Shown: positions 1 through 9,298, counted from the stretch's first letter. The stretch is DNA of 64,000 nucleotides from Hyphomicrobiales bacterium (GCA_016716745.1 JADJVD010000001.1:310001-374000); one strand, 5' to 3'. Numbers and translations: made by a program. The notes: a model not told the origin generated them from the letters alone.

Positions 1-906
1 GCGGCGCTGTTCGAGGCGCTGCATGCGGCCGCCCTCGCCTCGGGCGCGACGATCCACGCCGGACGCGCCGTCGCCGCCGCGCCGCTGCGGCCGGACGGGC
101 GACGCGATCTCGCCTTCGCCGACGGCGACCGGGCCGGCCCGTTCGACCTCGTGATCGACGCGCTCGGCGCGCGCTCGACCCTCGCCCCGCCGACCGGGCG
201 CGACCTGCCCTACGGCGCGTTGTGGGCGAGCCTCGACTGGCCCGAGGGCGGCCCCTTCGCGGGCGACGCGCTGGAGCAACGCTACGTCCGCGCCGTCAGG
301 ATGGCCGGCGTGCTGCCGATCGGCCTCGCGCCGGCGCGGGAGCGGCCGCAAGCGGCCTACTTCTGGTCGCTGCGCGCCGACGCGCTGGCCGACTGGCGCG
401 CCGCCGGGCTGGCGCGCTGGAAGGACGAGGCGCGCGCGCTGTGGCCGCAGACCGCGTCGCTGCTCGACGAGATCGTCGCGCCGGAGCAACTCGTCTTCGC
501 CCGCTACGCCCATCGCACGCTCGCCGCCCCGGCCGAGCCGGCGCTGATGCATGTCGGCGACGCCTGGCGCTCGACCAGCCCGCAACTGGGGCAAGGCGCC
601 AACATGGCGCTGCTCGACGCCGTTGCGCTGGCGCTCGCCCTCGCCGACACGCCGGCCGGGCGCGACCCGCTCGAGCGCGCCGTCGCGCTGCGGCGCCGGC
701 ACGTCCTGCTGTATCAGGGCATGAGCCGGCTGTTCACGCCGTTCTACCAGTCGGATGGGCGGACGCTGCCCTTCATCCGCGACGCGCTGGCCGGCCCTCT
801 GTCGCGCATTCCGCCGTTTCCGCGCCTTCTGGCCGCGATGGTGGCGGGCGGCGTCGGCGGGCCGCTGCGCGGACTGGGGCTGACGAAGGCGGACGAGGCT
901 CCGTGA
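1..906 (+). CDS. FAD-dependent oxidoreductase/monooxygenase, C-terminal part (5' end outside window)
   Basis: The frame is open from base 1, so only the C-terminal 301 residues are present. The segment HVGDAW followed by PQLGQGANMALLDA is the GD(A)-type motif that contacts the FAD ribityl chain in flavoprotein hydroxylases and related oxidoreductases, and VIDALGARSTL just upstream fits the second conserved FAD-domain strand. The N-terminal Rossmann GxGxxG lies upstream of the window. The substrate cannot be inferred. The gene ends in TGA at 904-906, followed by a short gap and a convergent gene. Confidence 0.8.
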   Translation, partial: AALFEALHAAALASGATIHAGRAVAAAPLRPDGRRDLAFADGDRAGPFDLVIDALGARSTLAPPTGRDLPYGALWASLDWPEGGPFAGDALEQRYVRAVRMAGVLPIGLAPARERPQAAYFWSLRADALADWRAAGLARWKDEARALWPQTASLLDEIVAPEQLVFARYAHRTLAAPAEPALMHVGDAWRSTSPQLGQGANMALLDAVALALALADTPAGRDPLERAVALRRRHVLLYQGMSRLFTPFYQSDGRTLPFIRDALAGPLSRIPPFPRLLAAMVAGGVGGPLRGLGLTKADEAP

Positions 907-962
907 CAGGCTCGATTGCGCCGCATCGAGGCGCCTCGCACACGGCCGACGCGAGGTTGCGG

Positions 963-1553
963 TCAAGCCGGGCGGCTGCGCTCCATTAGCGCCCGCACCG
1001 TGTCATAAACGACGTCGGACTTGGGGATGTCCCGCAGCAGCACGCCGCTCGCCATTACGCTGGACGCGCCGACCAGCGACACCGTCGGCCATTCGCCCTG
1101 GCCAGTGGCGACCGTCGCGACATAGACCGAACCAAGGCCCGCCAGTCTTTGGAAGACAGAGCGACGCAGACTGACTTCCGTCACCGCGGAGAAGCGAAGT
1201 TCTTTCTCCTGCCGCGTCACAAATCTCTCGCTGATCACGATGCGGTCGGGATGAAGTCGATAGACGGTTTTCTTGTAGCTCTGCCACTTCCCGATCACCG
1301 AGATCAGCGTGACGATGCCAAATCCGATGATGAAGCCACGAACGCAAGCCCCAACATCAGCAACTGGTGTAGCCCAAAAGGCCGATCCCCATATTGGGTC
1401 GTAAATCGGTCGAAAAGTATCGCTCCACCAGGGATAAAGGATCATGGGCATAATCGAGGCCGCCATGCTGAACAAAAGCCGAATAGTCGCGCCTTCGCAC
1501 ACGGCTTGCCACCAAACGAAGCGAGGTTGAAACTGCACGAGTGCTGCGGACAT
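963..1553 (-). CDS. PH-domain (YdbS/bPH2-like) membrane protein
   Basis: The predicted 196-residue protein has two hydrophobic stretches near the N-terminus (about residues 18-40 and 60-85), then a polar C-terminal domain with the pattern TVYRLHPDRIVIS and a later LRFSAVTEVSLRRS. This resembles bacterial PH-like domains of the YdbS/DUF304 type, but the match is by pattern only. ATG at 1553 is preferred over TTG at 1568 because GGAG lies 9 bases before it. The gene and its upstream flank are visibly more AT-rich than the neighbours and stand alone, so horizontal acquisition is possible. Confidence 0.5.
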   Translation of the reverse strand: MSAALVQFQPRFVWWQAVCEGATIRLLFSMAASIMPMILYPWWSDTFRPIYDPIWGSAFWATPVADVGACVRGFIIGFGIVTLISVIGKWQSYKKTVYRLHPDRIVISERFVTRQEKELRFSAVTEVSLRRSVFQRLAGLGSVYVATVATGQGEWPTVSLVGASSVMASGVLLRDIPKSDVVYDTVRALMERSRPA

Positions 1554-1717
1554 GGCGTCTCGCTCCAATTGCCGCTCCGTTTGGAAAGCGCACGGGAGTG
1601 TATAGCGACCGCCTCAAGGCCATCAATACGGCAAGTGTATTTCCTGACCTCGCCAATGACGGGCGGATAGCGCGATTCGTCGCAAGGGCCCGCCGTCGCC
1701 GGCCTGAATCATGCTTC

Positions 1718-2892
1718 TTACGCCGCCAGATCTGCGACCACCGCGTCGAGCACCGGAAAACCTTCCGGCGTGACGCGCAGGCGGCCGGCGTCGGTCAGAT
1801 CGACCAGCCCCTCCTCGATCAGCATGGCGACGCGGCCGCGGTCGAGCGGGCGGCGCGCGAGCTGCTCGAAGCGGGCGGGCTCGATCCCCTCGGCGAGCCG
1901 CAGACCCATCAGCAGGAACTCGTCGGCCTGCTCCTCGGTCGACAGGCCCTCGTCGACGGTCAGGCCGTGGCCCTCGCCCTCGACCGCCTTCAGCCACGCC
2001 TCGGGGTTGCGCTCGGTCGCCTGCGCGCGGCGGCCGGACGCGGCGATCACCCGGCCATGCGCGCCGGGGCCGACGCCGACATACTCGCCGTAACGCCAGT
2101 AGACGAGGTTGTGGCGGCTCTCCTCGCCCGGCCGTGCGTGGTTGGAGACCTCGTAGGCCGGCATGCCGGCGCGCTCCATCGTCGCCTGCGTCACGTCCCA
2201 CAACGCGCGCGCCGTCTCCGGCTCGGGCGGATGCAGCTTGCCGGCCTTGTGCAGGCGCTCGAACATCGTCTCCGGCTCGATGGTGAGCTGGTAGAGCGAC
2301 ATGTGCCCGCCGGCGTGCGCGAGAGCGGCCTCCAGCTCCTCCTTCCAGCGCAGCGGCGTCTGGCCGGGGCGGGCGTAGATGAGATCGAAGGAAAAGCGCG
2401 AGAACGTTTTGGCCGCGATCTCGACCGCCGCCATCGCCTCGGCCGCCGTGTGCAGCCGGCCGAGGGCGCGCAGATCGACGTCGTTCATCGCCTGAACGCC
2501 GAGCGAGACGCGGTTGACGCCGGCGTCGCGATAGCCGCGGAAACGCCCGGCCTCGACGCTGGTCGGGTTGGCCTCGAGCGTGACCTCCGCGTCGGGGGCG
2601 ACGCGCCAGCCCTTCGCGATGGCCTCGAGAATGCCGCCGACGGTCTGCGGCGCCATCAGCGAGGGCGTGCCGCCGCCGAAGAAGACGGACTGCACGGTGC
2701 GCCCGCGCGTCAGCGCGGCGCGGTGGCCGATCTCGGCGCGGAAGGCGGCCAGAAAGCGCGCCTCGTCGACCGGCTGATGCCGGACATGGCTGTTGAAGTC
2801 GCAATACGGGCACTTCGACAGGCAGAACGGCCAGTGGACATAGACCGCGAAGCCCGGGTCGTTCAGCGCCGCGGACGAGGAAGGAAGGACAT
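1718..2892 (-). CDS. hemW: HemW, radical SAM heme chaperone-like protein; start codon disrupted
   Basis: The frame encodes the HemW radical SAM core: WPFCLSKCPYCDFNSH carries the CX3CX2C cluster motif that binds 4Fe-4S and SAM, followed by VFFGGGTPS and a GVQAM segment typical of the family. HemW is the radical SAM protein once annotated as oxygen-independent coproporphyrinogen oxidase. The first in-frame ATG/GTG/TTG is GTG 2695, downstream of the essential cysteines (first Cys codon at 2824), so it cannot be the true start. ATG 2892 lies 9 bases after the devA stop but in another frame; adding one base between 2877 and 2890, where TTCC is repeated, would join it to the cysteine frame and give about 391 residues, normal for HemW. 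Confidence 0.85.
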
Positions 2893-2900
2893 GCGCCGGC

Positions 2901-3653
2901 TTATCGCACGTCCGCGCGCCTCGGCGCGATAGGCCGGCTCCAGGCGAGGGCTTGCGTCCCGCTGTCCTCGACGATGCGGCCGTCCTCCATCACAAGAACC
3001 CGGTCGGCGCGGTCAACGATCTTGGAGTCGTGCGTCACCATCAACGTGGTCGTTCCGCGCGCGCGTCCGAGACGCTTCAGCAGATCGACGACGTTGAGCG
3101 CGCTGTCGCGATCGAGCGCAGCCGTCGGCTCGTCGGCGAAGACGATCTCGGGATTGCCGATCAGCGCGCGGGCGATGGCGACGCGCTGCTTCTGGCCGCC
3201 CGACAGATTGGCCGGCAGGTAGTCGAGCCGGTCCGAAAGGCCGAGGAGGCCGAGCAGATGCGCGCACCCCTCGCGCCAGTTCGCCAGCGCCTGCCGCCCA
3301 TGCACTTCGAGGCCCATCCGCACGTTCTGCATGGCGGTCAGGCTCTCGTGCAGATTGTGCGCCTGGAAGATGAAGCCGACGCGCCGGCGCAACGCGCGCA
3401 GGCCCGGCTCGCCGACGCCGGCGAGCTCGAGCCCGAGCACGCGCGCCGACCCCGCCTGCACGGCGCGCAGGCCGCCGAGCAAGGTGAGCAGGGTCGTCTT
3501 GCCGGAGCCCGAGGCGCCCATCAGCACGGTCAGCGCGCCGCGCGCGATCTCGAAGTCGAGATCATGCAGCGCCTGCTTGCGCGCCTCGCCCTCGCCAAAC
3601 CAGTGCGACAGACCAAGGGCGCGGATGGGGGGAGCGGGGGCGGGGCCGCTCAT
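2901..3653 (-). CDS. DevA-type ABC transporter ATP-binding protein
   Basis: This 250-residue ABC ATPase has Walker A GASGSGKTT, signature LSGGQKQR, Walker B VFADEPTAALD and the switch His in VTHDS. Length and the GFIFQAHNL segment fit the LolD/MacB/DevA class, which powers tripartite or MacB-like export. It is the last gene of the devB-devC-devA operon, 2 bases after devC. The substrate is unknown; DevBCA relatives export glycolipids or other hydrophobic compounds in cyanobacteria. Confidence 0.85.
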   Translation of the reverse strand: MSGPAPAPPIRALGLSHWFGEGEARKQALHDLDFEIARGALTVLMGASGSGKTTLLTLLGGLRAVQAGSARVLGLELAGVGEPGLRALRRRVGFIFQAHNLHESLTAMQNVRMGLEVHGRQALANWREGCAHLLGLLGLSDRLDYLPANLSGGQKQRVAIARALIGNPEIVFADEPTAALDRDSALNVVDLLKRLGRARGTTTLMVTHDSKIVDRADRVLVMEDGRIVEDSGTQALAWSRPIAPRRADVR

Positions 3654-3655
3654 CG

Positions 3656-4837
3656 TCAGAACAGGTCCGCCGGGTCGGCGCGCGCCAGCTTGCGCGTGGC
3701 GATCGCGCCGGAGAGGGCGCACATGGCGAGCGTGCCCAGGAACACGACGAGCGCGCGTCCCGCCGTCATCGCGATCGGCAGGCCGGTGACGGTCGCGACG
3801 AGCTTGTAGAGCCCGAGCGCGACGGCGAGGCCCGGCAGGTAACCGAGGATCGCCAGCACGAACGCCTCCTCGAAGACGACGCCGAGGAAGAAGCGCTGCG
3901 GATAGCCGATCGCCTTGAAGGTCGCGTACTCCTTGATGTGGTCGGCGACATCGGTGGAGAGCACCTGATAGACGATGATGACGCCGACCATCGCGCCGAT
4001 GACGACGCCGAAGCCGAACACGATTCCGACCGGCCGCTGCGTCGTCTGATACGCCTGCTCGCGGGCGATGGCCTCTGGAATGGCGTGGACGGCGACGTCG
4101 TAGGCCGGCAAGGCGGCGCGCAGCCGCGCCAGCGTCGCAGCCGCGTCGGCGCCGGGCGCGAGCGTCAGCAGTATGTGATTGGGCGCGCCCGGCGCGCGCT
4201 GCGGGAAGAGCCTGAGGAAGGTCTGGTCGGAGACGATCAGATAGCCGTCGGTGACGAAGCCGCCGCCGAGTTCGAACAAGCCGCCGACGGTGAGCGTGCG
4301 GTTCTTCGCCTCGAAGCGATAGGTCTCGCCGCCGGCGATGCGCGGGAAGAGCCCCTTTGGCGCGTTGCGCGTGCGCGCGTCCAAGAGCGCGGCGTCGGCG
4401 AGGGCGAGGTCGCCGCGGCGCGCCTCGATCCCCGGCGTGCGGAAGGGCCGGGCCGCCGGGTCGACGCCGAACGTGTCGAGCGTGCGGATCGCGCCGTCGG
4501 GCTGCTTCCAGTCGATCTTGCCGAAATAGAGGGGCGTCGCCGCCGCCACGCCCTCGACGGCGAGCGCCTCGTACATGCGCTGGCGCGGCACTGGCGCGCC
4601 GTCGGCGAGCGTGTTCATGTCGGCGGCGGAGACGATGATGTCCGCGTTCATGTGCTCGTAGGGCAATCGCACGCTGGCGATCAGCGCGCCCATGAATCCG
4701 AGCTGCATCAGCACGAGAATGCCGGCGAAGGCGACGCCGGCGAGCGCGGCGAGGAAGCGCACGCGATTGTGCGCGAGTTGCAGCCAGCCGAGCGGCAGGC
4801 GGCCGAGCAGGCGCTCCAGCGCGGCGGCGGCGGTCAT
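3656..4837 (-). CDS. DevC-type ABC transporter permease
   Basis: The 393-residue membrane protein has one N-terminal transmembrane segment (about 27-50), a large periplasmic domain, then three C-terminal segments, the FtsX/MacB permease layout. IKEYATFKAIGYPQRFF is the typical cytoplasmic coupling segment of DevC. Its ATG overlaps the devB stop by 4 bases (ATGA), indicating translational coupling. Together with the membrane-fusion protein upstream it should form an inner-membrane export complex. Confidence 0.85.
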   Translation of the reverse strand: MTAAAALERLLGRLPLGWLQLAHNRVRFLAALAGVAFAGILVLMQLGFMGALIASVRLPYEHMNADIIVSAADMNTLADGAPVPRQRMYEALAVEGVAAATPLYFGKIDWKQPDGAIRTLDTFGVDPAARPFRTPGIEARRGDLALADAALLDARTRNAPKGLFPRIAGGETYRFEAKNRTLTVGGLFELGGGFVTDGYLIVSDQTFLRLFPQRAPGAPNHILLTLAPGADAAATLARLRAALPAYDVAVHAIPEAIAREQAYQTTQRPVGIVFGFGVVIGAMVGVIIVYQVLSTDVADHIKEYATFKAIGYPQRFFLGVVFEEAFVLAILGYLPGLAVALGLYKLVATVTGLPIAMTAGRALVVFLGTLAMCALSGAIATRKLARADPADLF

Positions 4838-6057
4838 CGCGGCCCGCCCGGCGCGATCTTCGCGACCACCTGCAGGTTGGTGAAGCGGCGGGCCCGCTGC
4901 GAGGACTCCGCGTCGAGATCGACCGTGACCTTGACGACGCGGGCGTCCGTCGCCGCCGCCGGGCTCGGATCGAGCACGGTCTGGCGGGCGACCTCGAGGC
5001 CGACGCGCGAAACGACGCCGCGCAGCGGCGCGTCGAGCGCCTCGGCCCCGGCCTCGACCTGATCGCCGACGGCGATGCGGCCGATCTGCGTCTGGTAGAT
5101 CTCGACCTCAACCGTCATGCGGGTGAGGTCGCCGAGCGTCATCAGACCCTTGGCGCCGGGTTTCTCGCCGGGGCGGACATGGATGGTCAGCACGGTTCCG
5201 GCGCGCGGGGCGCGGGCGACCGCCTTGTCGAGATCGGCCGCGGCGCGCGCGACATCGGCCTGCGCCGCCTCGACGTTGCGGCGGGCGGCGACGACATCGG
5301 GCTGGGTCTCGGCGTCCTCGAGGCGGCCGTAACGGGCGAGCCCGGCGCGGCCGCGCTCGACCTCGCGCGCCGCCTCGTCGCGGGCGGCGCGACGCTGCTC
5401 GAACTGCTGCTCGGTGGCCGAGCCGCGCCCGCGCAAGGCCTCGACGCGCTCGAAGTCGCGCGCCGCCTGCTGGGCGGCCGATTCGAGCCGGGCGAGCGTG
5501 GCGGCGGCCTCGCGCCGGCCGATCTCGACATTGGCGCGCGTCTGCGCGAGAGCCGCCTCGCGGGCGGAGACGGCGGCGCGCGCCGAGTCGAGCGCGGCGC
5601 GCAGGCTGGCGGCGTTGTCGAAGGTCGCAAGCGGCGCGCCGGCCTCGACGCCCTCGCCCTCGGCCACATGCAGCGTGGCGACGCGGGCGTCGCCGGCGCC
5701 GAAGGGCGCGGAGACGGTGACGACGTCGCCCTGCGGCAGCACCTTGCCGAGGCCGGCGACGACGCCCGGCCGGGGCAAGGCCGGCGGCGCGGGCGGCGGG
5801 GCCGGGACGGCGAAAGGCTGCGAGGCGCCGCCGCCCGGCTTCAGCCCGAGCGCGCCCATCAGAATGCGGATGCCGGGCGGCTGAAAGTACATCGCGACGA
5901 AACCGCCCGTCGCCATCACCGCCATCACCAGCGGAACGAACCGCGCGACGCGCCACACGCGCCGCAGCGCCGAGGCGCGCGCGGGCGTCGGCGCGGCGCG
6001 GCGCACCAGCTCGCGCGGCAGATCGTCGGCGTCGCGCGGCGATGGGGCGGAAGACAT
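4834..6057 (-). CDS. DevB/HlyD-type membrane fusion protein of ABC exporter
   Basis: The 407-residue protein has a single N-terminal transmembrane segment (about 38-58), a lipoyl-like half domain (VVTVSAPFGAGDARVATLHVAEGEGVEAG), a long Ala/Arg/Glu-rich coiled coil (about 140-270), and a second half ending in TVLTIHVRPGEKPGAKG. This is the periplasmic adaptor architecture of HlyD/DevB. It is the first gene of the export operon and is divergent from a TetR regulator 52 bases away, the usual control arrangement for such pumps. Confidence 0.85.
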   Translation of the reverse strand: MSSAPSPRDADDLPRELVRRAAPTPARASALRRVWRVARFVPLVMAVMATGGFVAMYFQPPGIRILMGALGLKPGGGASQPFAVPAPPPAPPALPRPGVVAGLGKVLPQGDVVTVSAPFGAGDARVATLHVAEGEGVEAGAPLATFDNAASLRAALDSARAAVSAREAALAQTRANVEIGRREAAATLARLESAAQQAARDFERVEALRGRGSATEQQFEQRRAARDEAAREVERGRAGLARYGRLEDAETQPDVVAARRNVEAAQADVARAAADLDKAVARAPRAGTVLTIHVRPGEKPGAKGLMTLGDLTRMTVEVEIYQTQIGRIAVGDQVEAGAEALDAPLRGVVSRVGLEVARQTVLDPSPAAATDARVVKVTVDLDAESSQRARRFTNLQVVAKIAPGGPR

Positions 6058-6092
6058 GCGGAAGGCCCGGCTGGACAGTTAGCGACTGGAAA

Positions 6093-6132
6093 GTCATTAT
6101 CGCGCTCCCATGTCGAAATCAACGATAATGAC
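6093..6132. promoter_or_regulatory. Inverted repeat between devB and tetR, candidate TetR operator
   Basis: GTCATTATCG (6093-6102) and its exact reverse complement CGATAATGAC (6123-6132) flank a 20-base spacer in the divergent intergenic region. The downstream arm lies inside the tetR frame if translation begins at ATG 6110 but precedes most of it if ATG 6128 is used. Position and symmetry fit a dimeric TetR operator controlling both directions; this is inferred, not demonstrated. Confidence 0.45.
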
Positions 6133-6811
6133 CGGAGCGTCATCACAACCGCCCGACGCGACCACTCCCAAGGCCCGGCGCCGGCGCAAGGACGCGCGAC
6201 CGGCCGAGCTGATCGAGGCCGGACTTCGGGAGTTTCTCGACAACGGCTACGCGGCGGCGCGGCTCGAGGACGTCGCCCGCCGCGCCGGCGCCTCGAAGGG
6301 CACGATCTACCGCTATTTCGCCGACAAGCAGGCCCTGTTCCAGGCGTGCGTGCGCTCGCGCATCGGGCCCGCGCTCGACGATTTTCCGGCCGTGGTCGAC
6401 AGCTTCGAGGGATCGACGCGGGCGCTGCTGGCGCATCTCTTCGCGACGATGCACCGGCGGATCGTCGCCTCCGACATGCCGCACCTGTTCCGCATCATCG
6501 TCGCCGAGGGCGGGCGATTTCCGGATCTGGCGGCCCTTTACCATCGCGAGACGGTGGCGCGCGGCGCGGCGCTGGTCGAGCGGATCGTGGCGCGCGGCCG
6601 GGCGCGCGGCGAGGTGCGCGCGGGCGCCGCGGCCGATCTTCCGATCGTCCTGATCGGGCCCGCCCTGCTCGGGGTGATGTGGCGCATCCTGTTCCAGCGG
6701 ATCGCCCCGCTCGACGGCGAGGCGCTGCTCGCCGCCCATGTCGACCTCGTCTGCGACGGGCTGCTGACGGACCCGCCTCAGCCGCCCTTAAGCGCCCGCT
6801 CGAGCGCCTGA
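6110..6811 (+). CDS. TetR/AcrR family transcriptional regulator
   Basis: The 233-residue protein has a TetR DNA-binding domain at about residues 28-75: LIEAGLREFLDNGY followed by the helix-turn-helix AARLEDVARRAGASKGTIYRYFADK. The C-terminal ligand domain is generic. It is transcribed away from devBCA, so it probably represses the exporter and itself. No clear ribosome binding site precedes ATG 6110; ATG 6128 is an alternative start. The last 34 bases overlap the convergent rdgB. Confidence 0.85.
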   Translation: MSKSTIMTGASSQPPDATTPKARRRRKDARPAELIEAGLREFLDNGYAAARLEDVARRAGASKGTIYRYFADKQALFQACVRSRIGPALDDFPAVVDSFEGSTRALLAHLFATMHRRIVASDMPHLFRIIVAEGGRFPDLAALYHRETVARGAALVERIVARGRARGEVRAGAAADLPIVLIGPALLGVMWRILFQRIAPLDGEALLAAHVDLVCDGLLTDPPQPPLSARSSA

Positions 6812-7434
6812 AAGGCGCGGGCGCGGTGCGACAGGGCGCGCGAGCCGTCGGCCGGGATCCCGTGCTTCTCGGCGGCGCTCATCTCGCCGAAGGTGCGGGC
6901 GTGCCCCTCCGGCAGGAACATCGGGTCGTAGCCGAAACCGGCCTCGCCGCGCGGCGGCCAGACCAGCATTCCGTCGATGCGGCCCTCGACCTCGAGCGCG
7001 CGGCCGTCCGGCCAGACCAGCGCGACGGCGGAGACGAACCAGGCGCGCCGGTCGGCGGGATCGAAATCGTCGCGCTCGCGCAGCGCGGCCTCGATGCGCT
7101 CCATCGCGTGGCGGAAATCCTTGCCCGGCCCGGCCCAGCGGGCCGAGAACACGCCGGGCGCGCCGTCGAGCGCGGCGACGCAGAGGCCGGAATCGTCGGC
7201 GAGCGCCGGCAGGCCGGAGGCCGCGGCGGCCGCCTGCGCCTTGATCATGGCGTTGGCGGCGAAGGTGGTTCCGGTCTCCTCCGGTTCGGGCAGGCCGAGC
7301 TCGCCCGCCGACACCGCCTCGACCCCGTGCGGGGCCAGGAGCTCGCGCATCTCGCGCAGTTTGCCGGGGTTGTGGGTGGCGACGACGACGCGCCCGGCGA
7401 GCGCAGGGACGGTCCCGGTTCTGGTCGCGGTCAT
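6778..7434 (-). CDS. rdgB: Non-canonical purine NTP pyrophosphatase RdgB/HAM1
   Basis: The 218-residue protein has the family nucleotide-binding motif THNPGKLREM near the start, ETGTTFAANAMIKA, the catalytic-region ADDSGLCV, FSARWAG, GFGYDPMFLP and a C-terminal SHRARA. RdgB hydrolyses dITP, dGTP-like and XTP nucleotides, keeping deaminated purines out of DNA. In many alphaproteobacteria it lies next to hemW; here a four-gene exporter module separates the two. Confidence 0.95.
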   Translation of the reverse strand: MTATRTGTVPALAGRVVVATHNPGKLREMRELLAPHGVEAVSAGELGLPEPEETGTTFAANAMIKAQAAAAASGLPALADDSGLCVAALDGAPGVFSARWAGPGKDFRHAMERIEAALRERDDFDPADRRAWFVSAVALVWPDGRALEVEGRIDGMLVWPPRGEAGFGYDPMFLPEGHARTFGEMSAAEKHGIPADGSRALSHRARAFQALERALKGG

Positions 7435-7649
7435 GACGGCTCCGGCGCGAGGGAGCGGGATGCGTAACCGCTTCCGAACGCTCGCGCAAACCTCCGCTTA
7501 ACCGCCTGCGGCGATGAGCCCACGCAAGAAGCGTTCCACCCGCTAGGCGCGGGCGCGAAGCTGGGCTAGGTTGCTCGGCGCAAGTCGAAAAGCAAGTTTC
7601 GCGCCGGTTTTCCGCCGGGCGCGATCAGGTTGCGCAAGCGGGGCGTCGC

Positions 7650-9209
7650 GTGGGTCTGTCCGCCAAGTTGATGTTGCGTCAGGGACAGTCCCTGGTGATG
7701 ACGCCGCAGCTTCTGCAGGCGATCAAGCTGCTGCAACTCTCGAATGTCGAGCTGACCGCCTTCGTCGACGAGGAACTCGAGCGCAATCCGCTGCTGGAGC
7801 GCGCCGAGGACGGGCCCGAGGCGGGCGAGACGGCCGCGCCGGGCGAGGACTCTCTGCCGGGCGAGGATGGCGAGCGCGACTGGAACTCGGCGACGCTGGA
7901 GACCGACACTGGCGCGCTCGAGGCCGGCCTCGGCACGGAGCTGGGCAACGAATTCGACGGCGAGCGCACCGTGGCGACGCTGGAGCGCGACGCCCCGACC
8001 GACCTGCACGGCGTGTCCGAAGGCGCCTGGAGCGGCTCCGGCCCCGGCGTCAACGGGACGGGCGGCGCGCCGGACGGCGAGGCCCCCAATCTGGAGGCCT
8101 ATGTCGCGGAACGGCCGAGCCTGTCCGACCACCTCAACGCGCAGCTCGCCGTCGCCTGCCCTGACCCGGTTGACCGGGCGATCGGCGCGACGCTGATCGA
8201 CCTCGTCGACGAGGCGGGCTACTTCACCGGCGACCTCGCCGAGATCGCCGGGCGGCTCGGCGCGCCGCTGGCGCGCGTCGAGCGGCTGCTGGCCGTCATC
8301 CAGACCTTCGAGCCGACGGGCGTGGGCGCCCGCAACCTCGCCGAGTGCCTCGCCATCCAGCTCAAGGAGCGCGACCGCTTCGACCCCGCCATGCAGGCGC
8401 TGGTCGCCAATCTGCCGCTGCTCGCCAAGCGCGACTTCGCCGCCCTGCGCCGCTTCTGCGGCGTCGACGAGGAGGACATGGCTGATATGGCCGCCGAGCT
8501 GCGCCGACTCGACCCCAAGCCCGGCCGCGCCTATGGCGGCCACGTCGAGGCGCCGGTCGCGCCCGACGTGTTCGTGCGGCCGGCGGCCGACGGCTCGTGG
8601 CATCTGGAGCTCAATTCCGACGCGCTGCCCAAGGTGCTGGTCAACCACGCCTATGCGCAACGGGTGAGCCGCGCCGGCGGCTCGGACGCGGACAAGACGT
8701 TCATCTCCGGCTGTCTGCAGACGGCGAACTGGCTGACCAAGAGCCTCGAGCAGCGCGCCCGGACGATCCTGAAAGTGTCGGCCGAGATCGTGCGCCAGCA
8801 GGACGGCTTCTTCGCCTATGGCGTCGAGCATCTGCGCCCGCTCAACCTGAAGATGATCGCCGACGCCATCGGCATGCACGAATCCACCGTCTCGCGCGTC
8901 ACCTCGTCGAAATACATGGCGACGCCGCGCGGCCTGTTCGAGCTGAAATATTTCTTCACGGCCGCGATTCAGGCCACTGGCGGCGGCGAATCGCATTCCG
9001 CCGAAGCCGTGCGCCACCGCATCAAGCAGATGATCGACGCCGAGAGCGCCAACGACGTTCTGTCCGACGACGCGATCGTCGCCAGACTGCGCGAGTCGAA
9101 GATCGACATCGCCCGGCGCACCGTCGCCAAGTATCGCGAAAGTCTGCGCATTCCCTCCTCGATCGAGCGCAGGCGCGAGAAACAGTCGATGCGGCCATGC
9201 GCCAGCTGA
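7650..9209 (+). CDS. rpoN: RNA polymerase sigma-54 factor RpoN
   Basis: The 519-residue protein starts at GTG 7650 with the glutamine-rich region I (LRQGQSLVMTPQLLQAIKLL), has an acidic region II (about 50-130), a core-binding region III, a helix-turn-helix near 409-423 (MHESTVSRVTSSKYM) and the diagnostic RpoN box ARRTVAKYRE at 488-497. It directs polymerase to -24/-12 promoters with AAA+ activators. It is followed by hpf and ptsN, the conserved order. Confidence 0.97.
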   Translation: MGLSAKLMLRQGQSLVMTPQLLQAIKLLQLSNVELTAFVDEELERNPLLERAEDGPEAGETAAPGEDSLPGEDGERDWNSATLETDTGALEAGLGTELGNEFDGERTVATLERDAPTDLHGVSEGAWSGSGPGVNGTGGAPDGEAPNLEAYVAERPSLSDHLNAQLAVACPDPVDRAIGATLIDLVDEAGYFTGDLAEIAGRLGAPLARVERLLAVIQTFEPTGVGARNLAECLAIQLKERDRFDPAMQALVANLPLLAKRDFAALRRFCGVDEEDMADMAAELRRLDPKPGRAYGGHVEAPVAPDVFVRPAADGSWHLELNSDALPKVLVNHAYAQRVSRAGGSDADKTFISGCLQTANWLTKSLEQRARTILKVSAEIVRQQDGFFAYGVEHLRPLNLKMIADAIGMHESTVSRVTSSKYMATPRGLFELKYFFTAAIQATGGGESHSAEAVRHRIKQMIDAESANDVLSDDAIVARLRESKIDIARRTVAKYRESLRIPSSIERRREKQSMRPCAS

Positions 9210-9269
9210 CCCATTAAACAGTTGACGCAAGAGCACTTTTGACAGCGAGCAAAGAGCCGCGCCTCGTCG

Positions 9270-9298
9270 TTGACTTCCCCCCGCCGCGCTCGTAACCC
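9270..9298 (+). promoter_or_regulatory. Possible housekeeping promoter upstream of hpf
   Basis: TTGACT at 9270-9275 is separated by 17 bases from TAACCC at 9293-9298, a weak match to an alphaproteobacterial -35/-10 pair. The hpf start codon is about 75 bases downstream. The -35 is good and the -10 is poor, so support is limited. Confidence 0.25.

Noticed and set aside
1541..2932. A long plus-strand open frame opposite hemW
   Set aside because: It covers the hemW CX3CX2C region in antisense, has no recognisable motif and no ribosome binding site.
5179..7467. Plus-strand open frame across devB, tetR and rdgB
   Set aside because: It spans three unrelated genes on both strands and contains no coherent domain.
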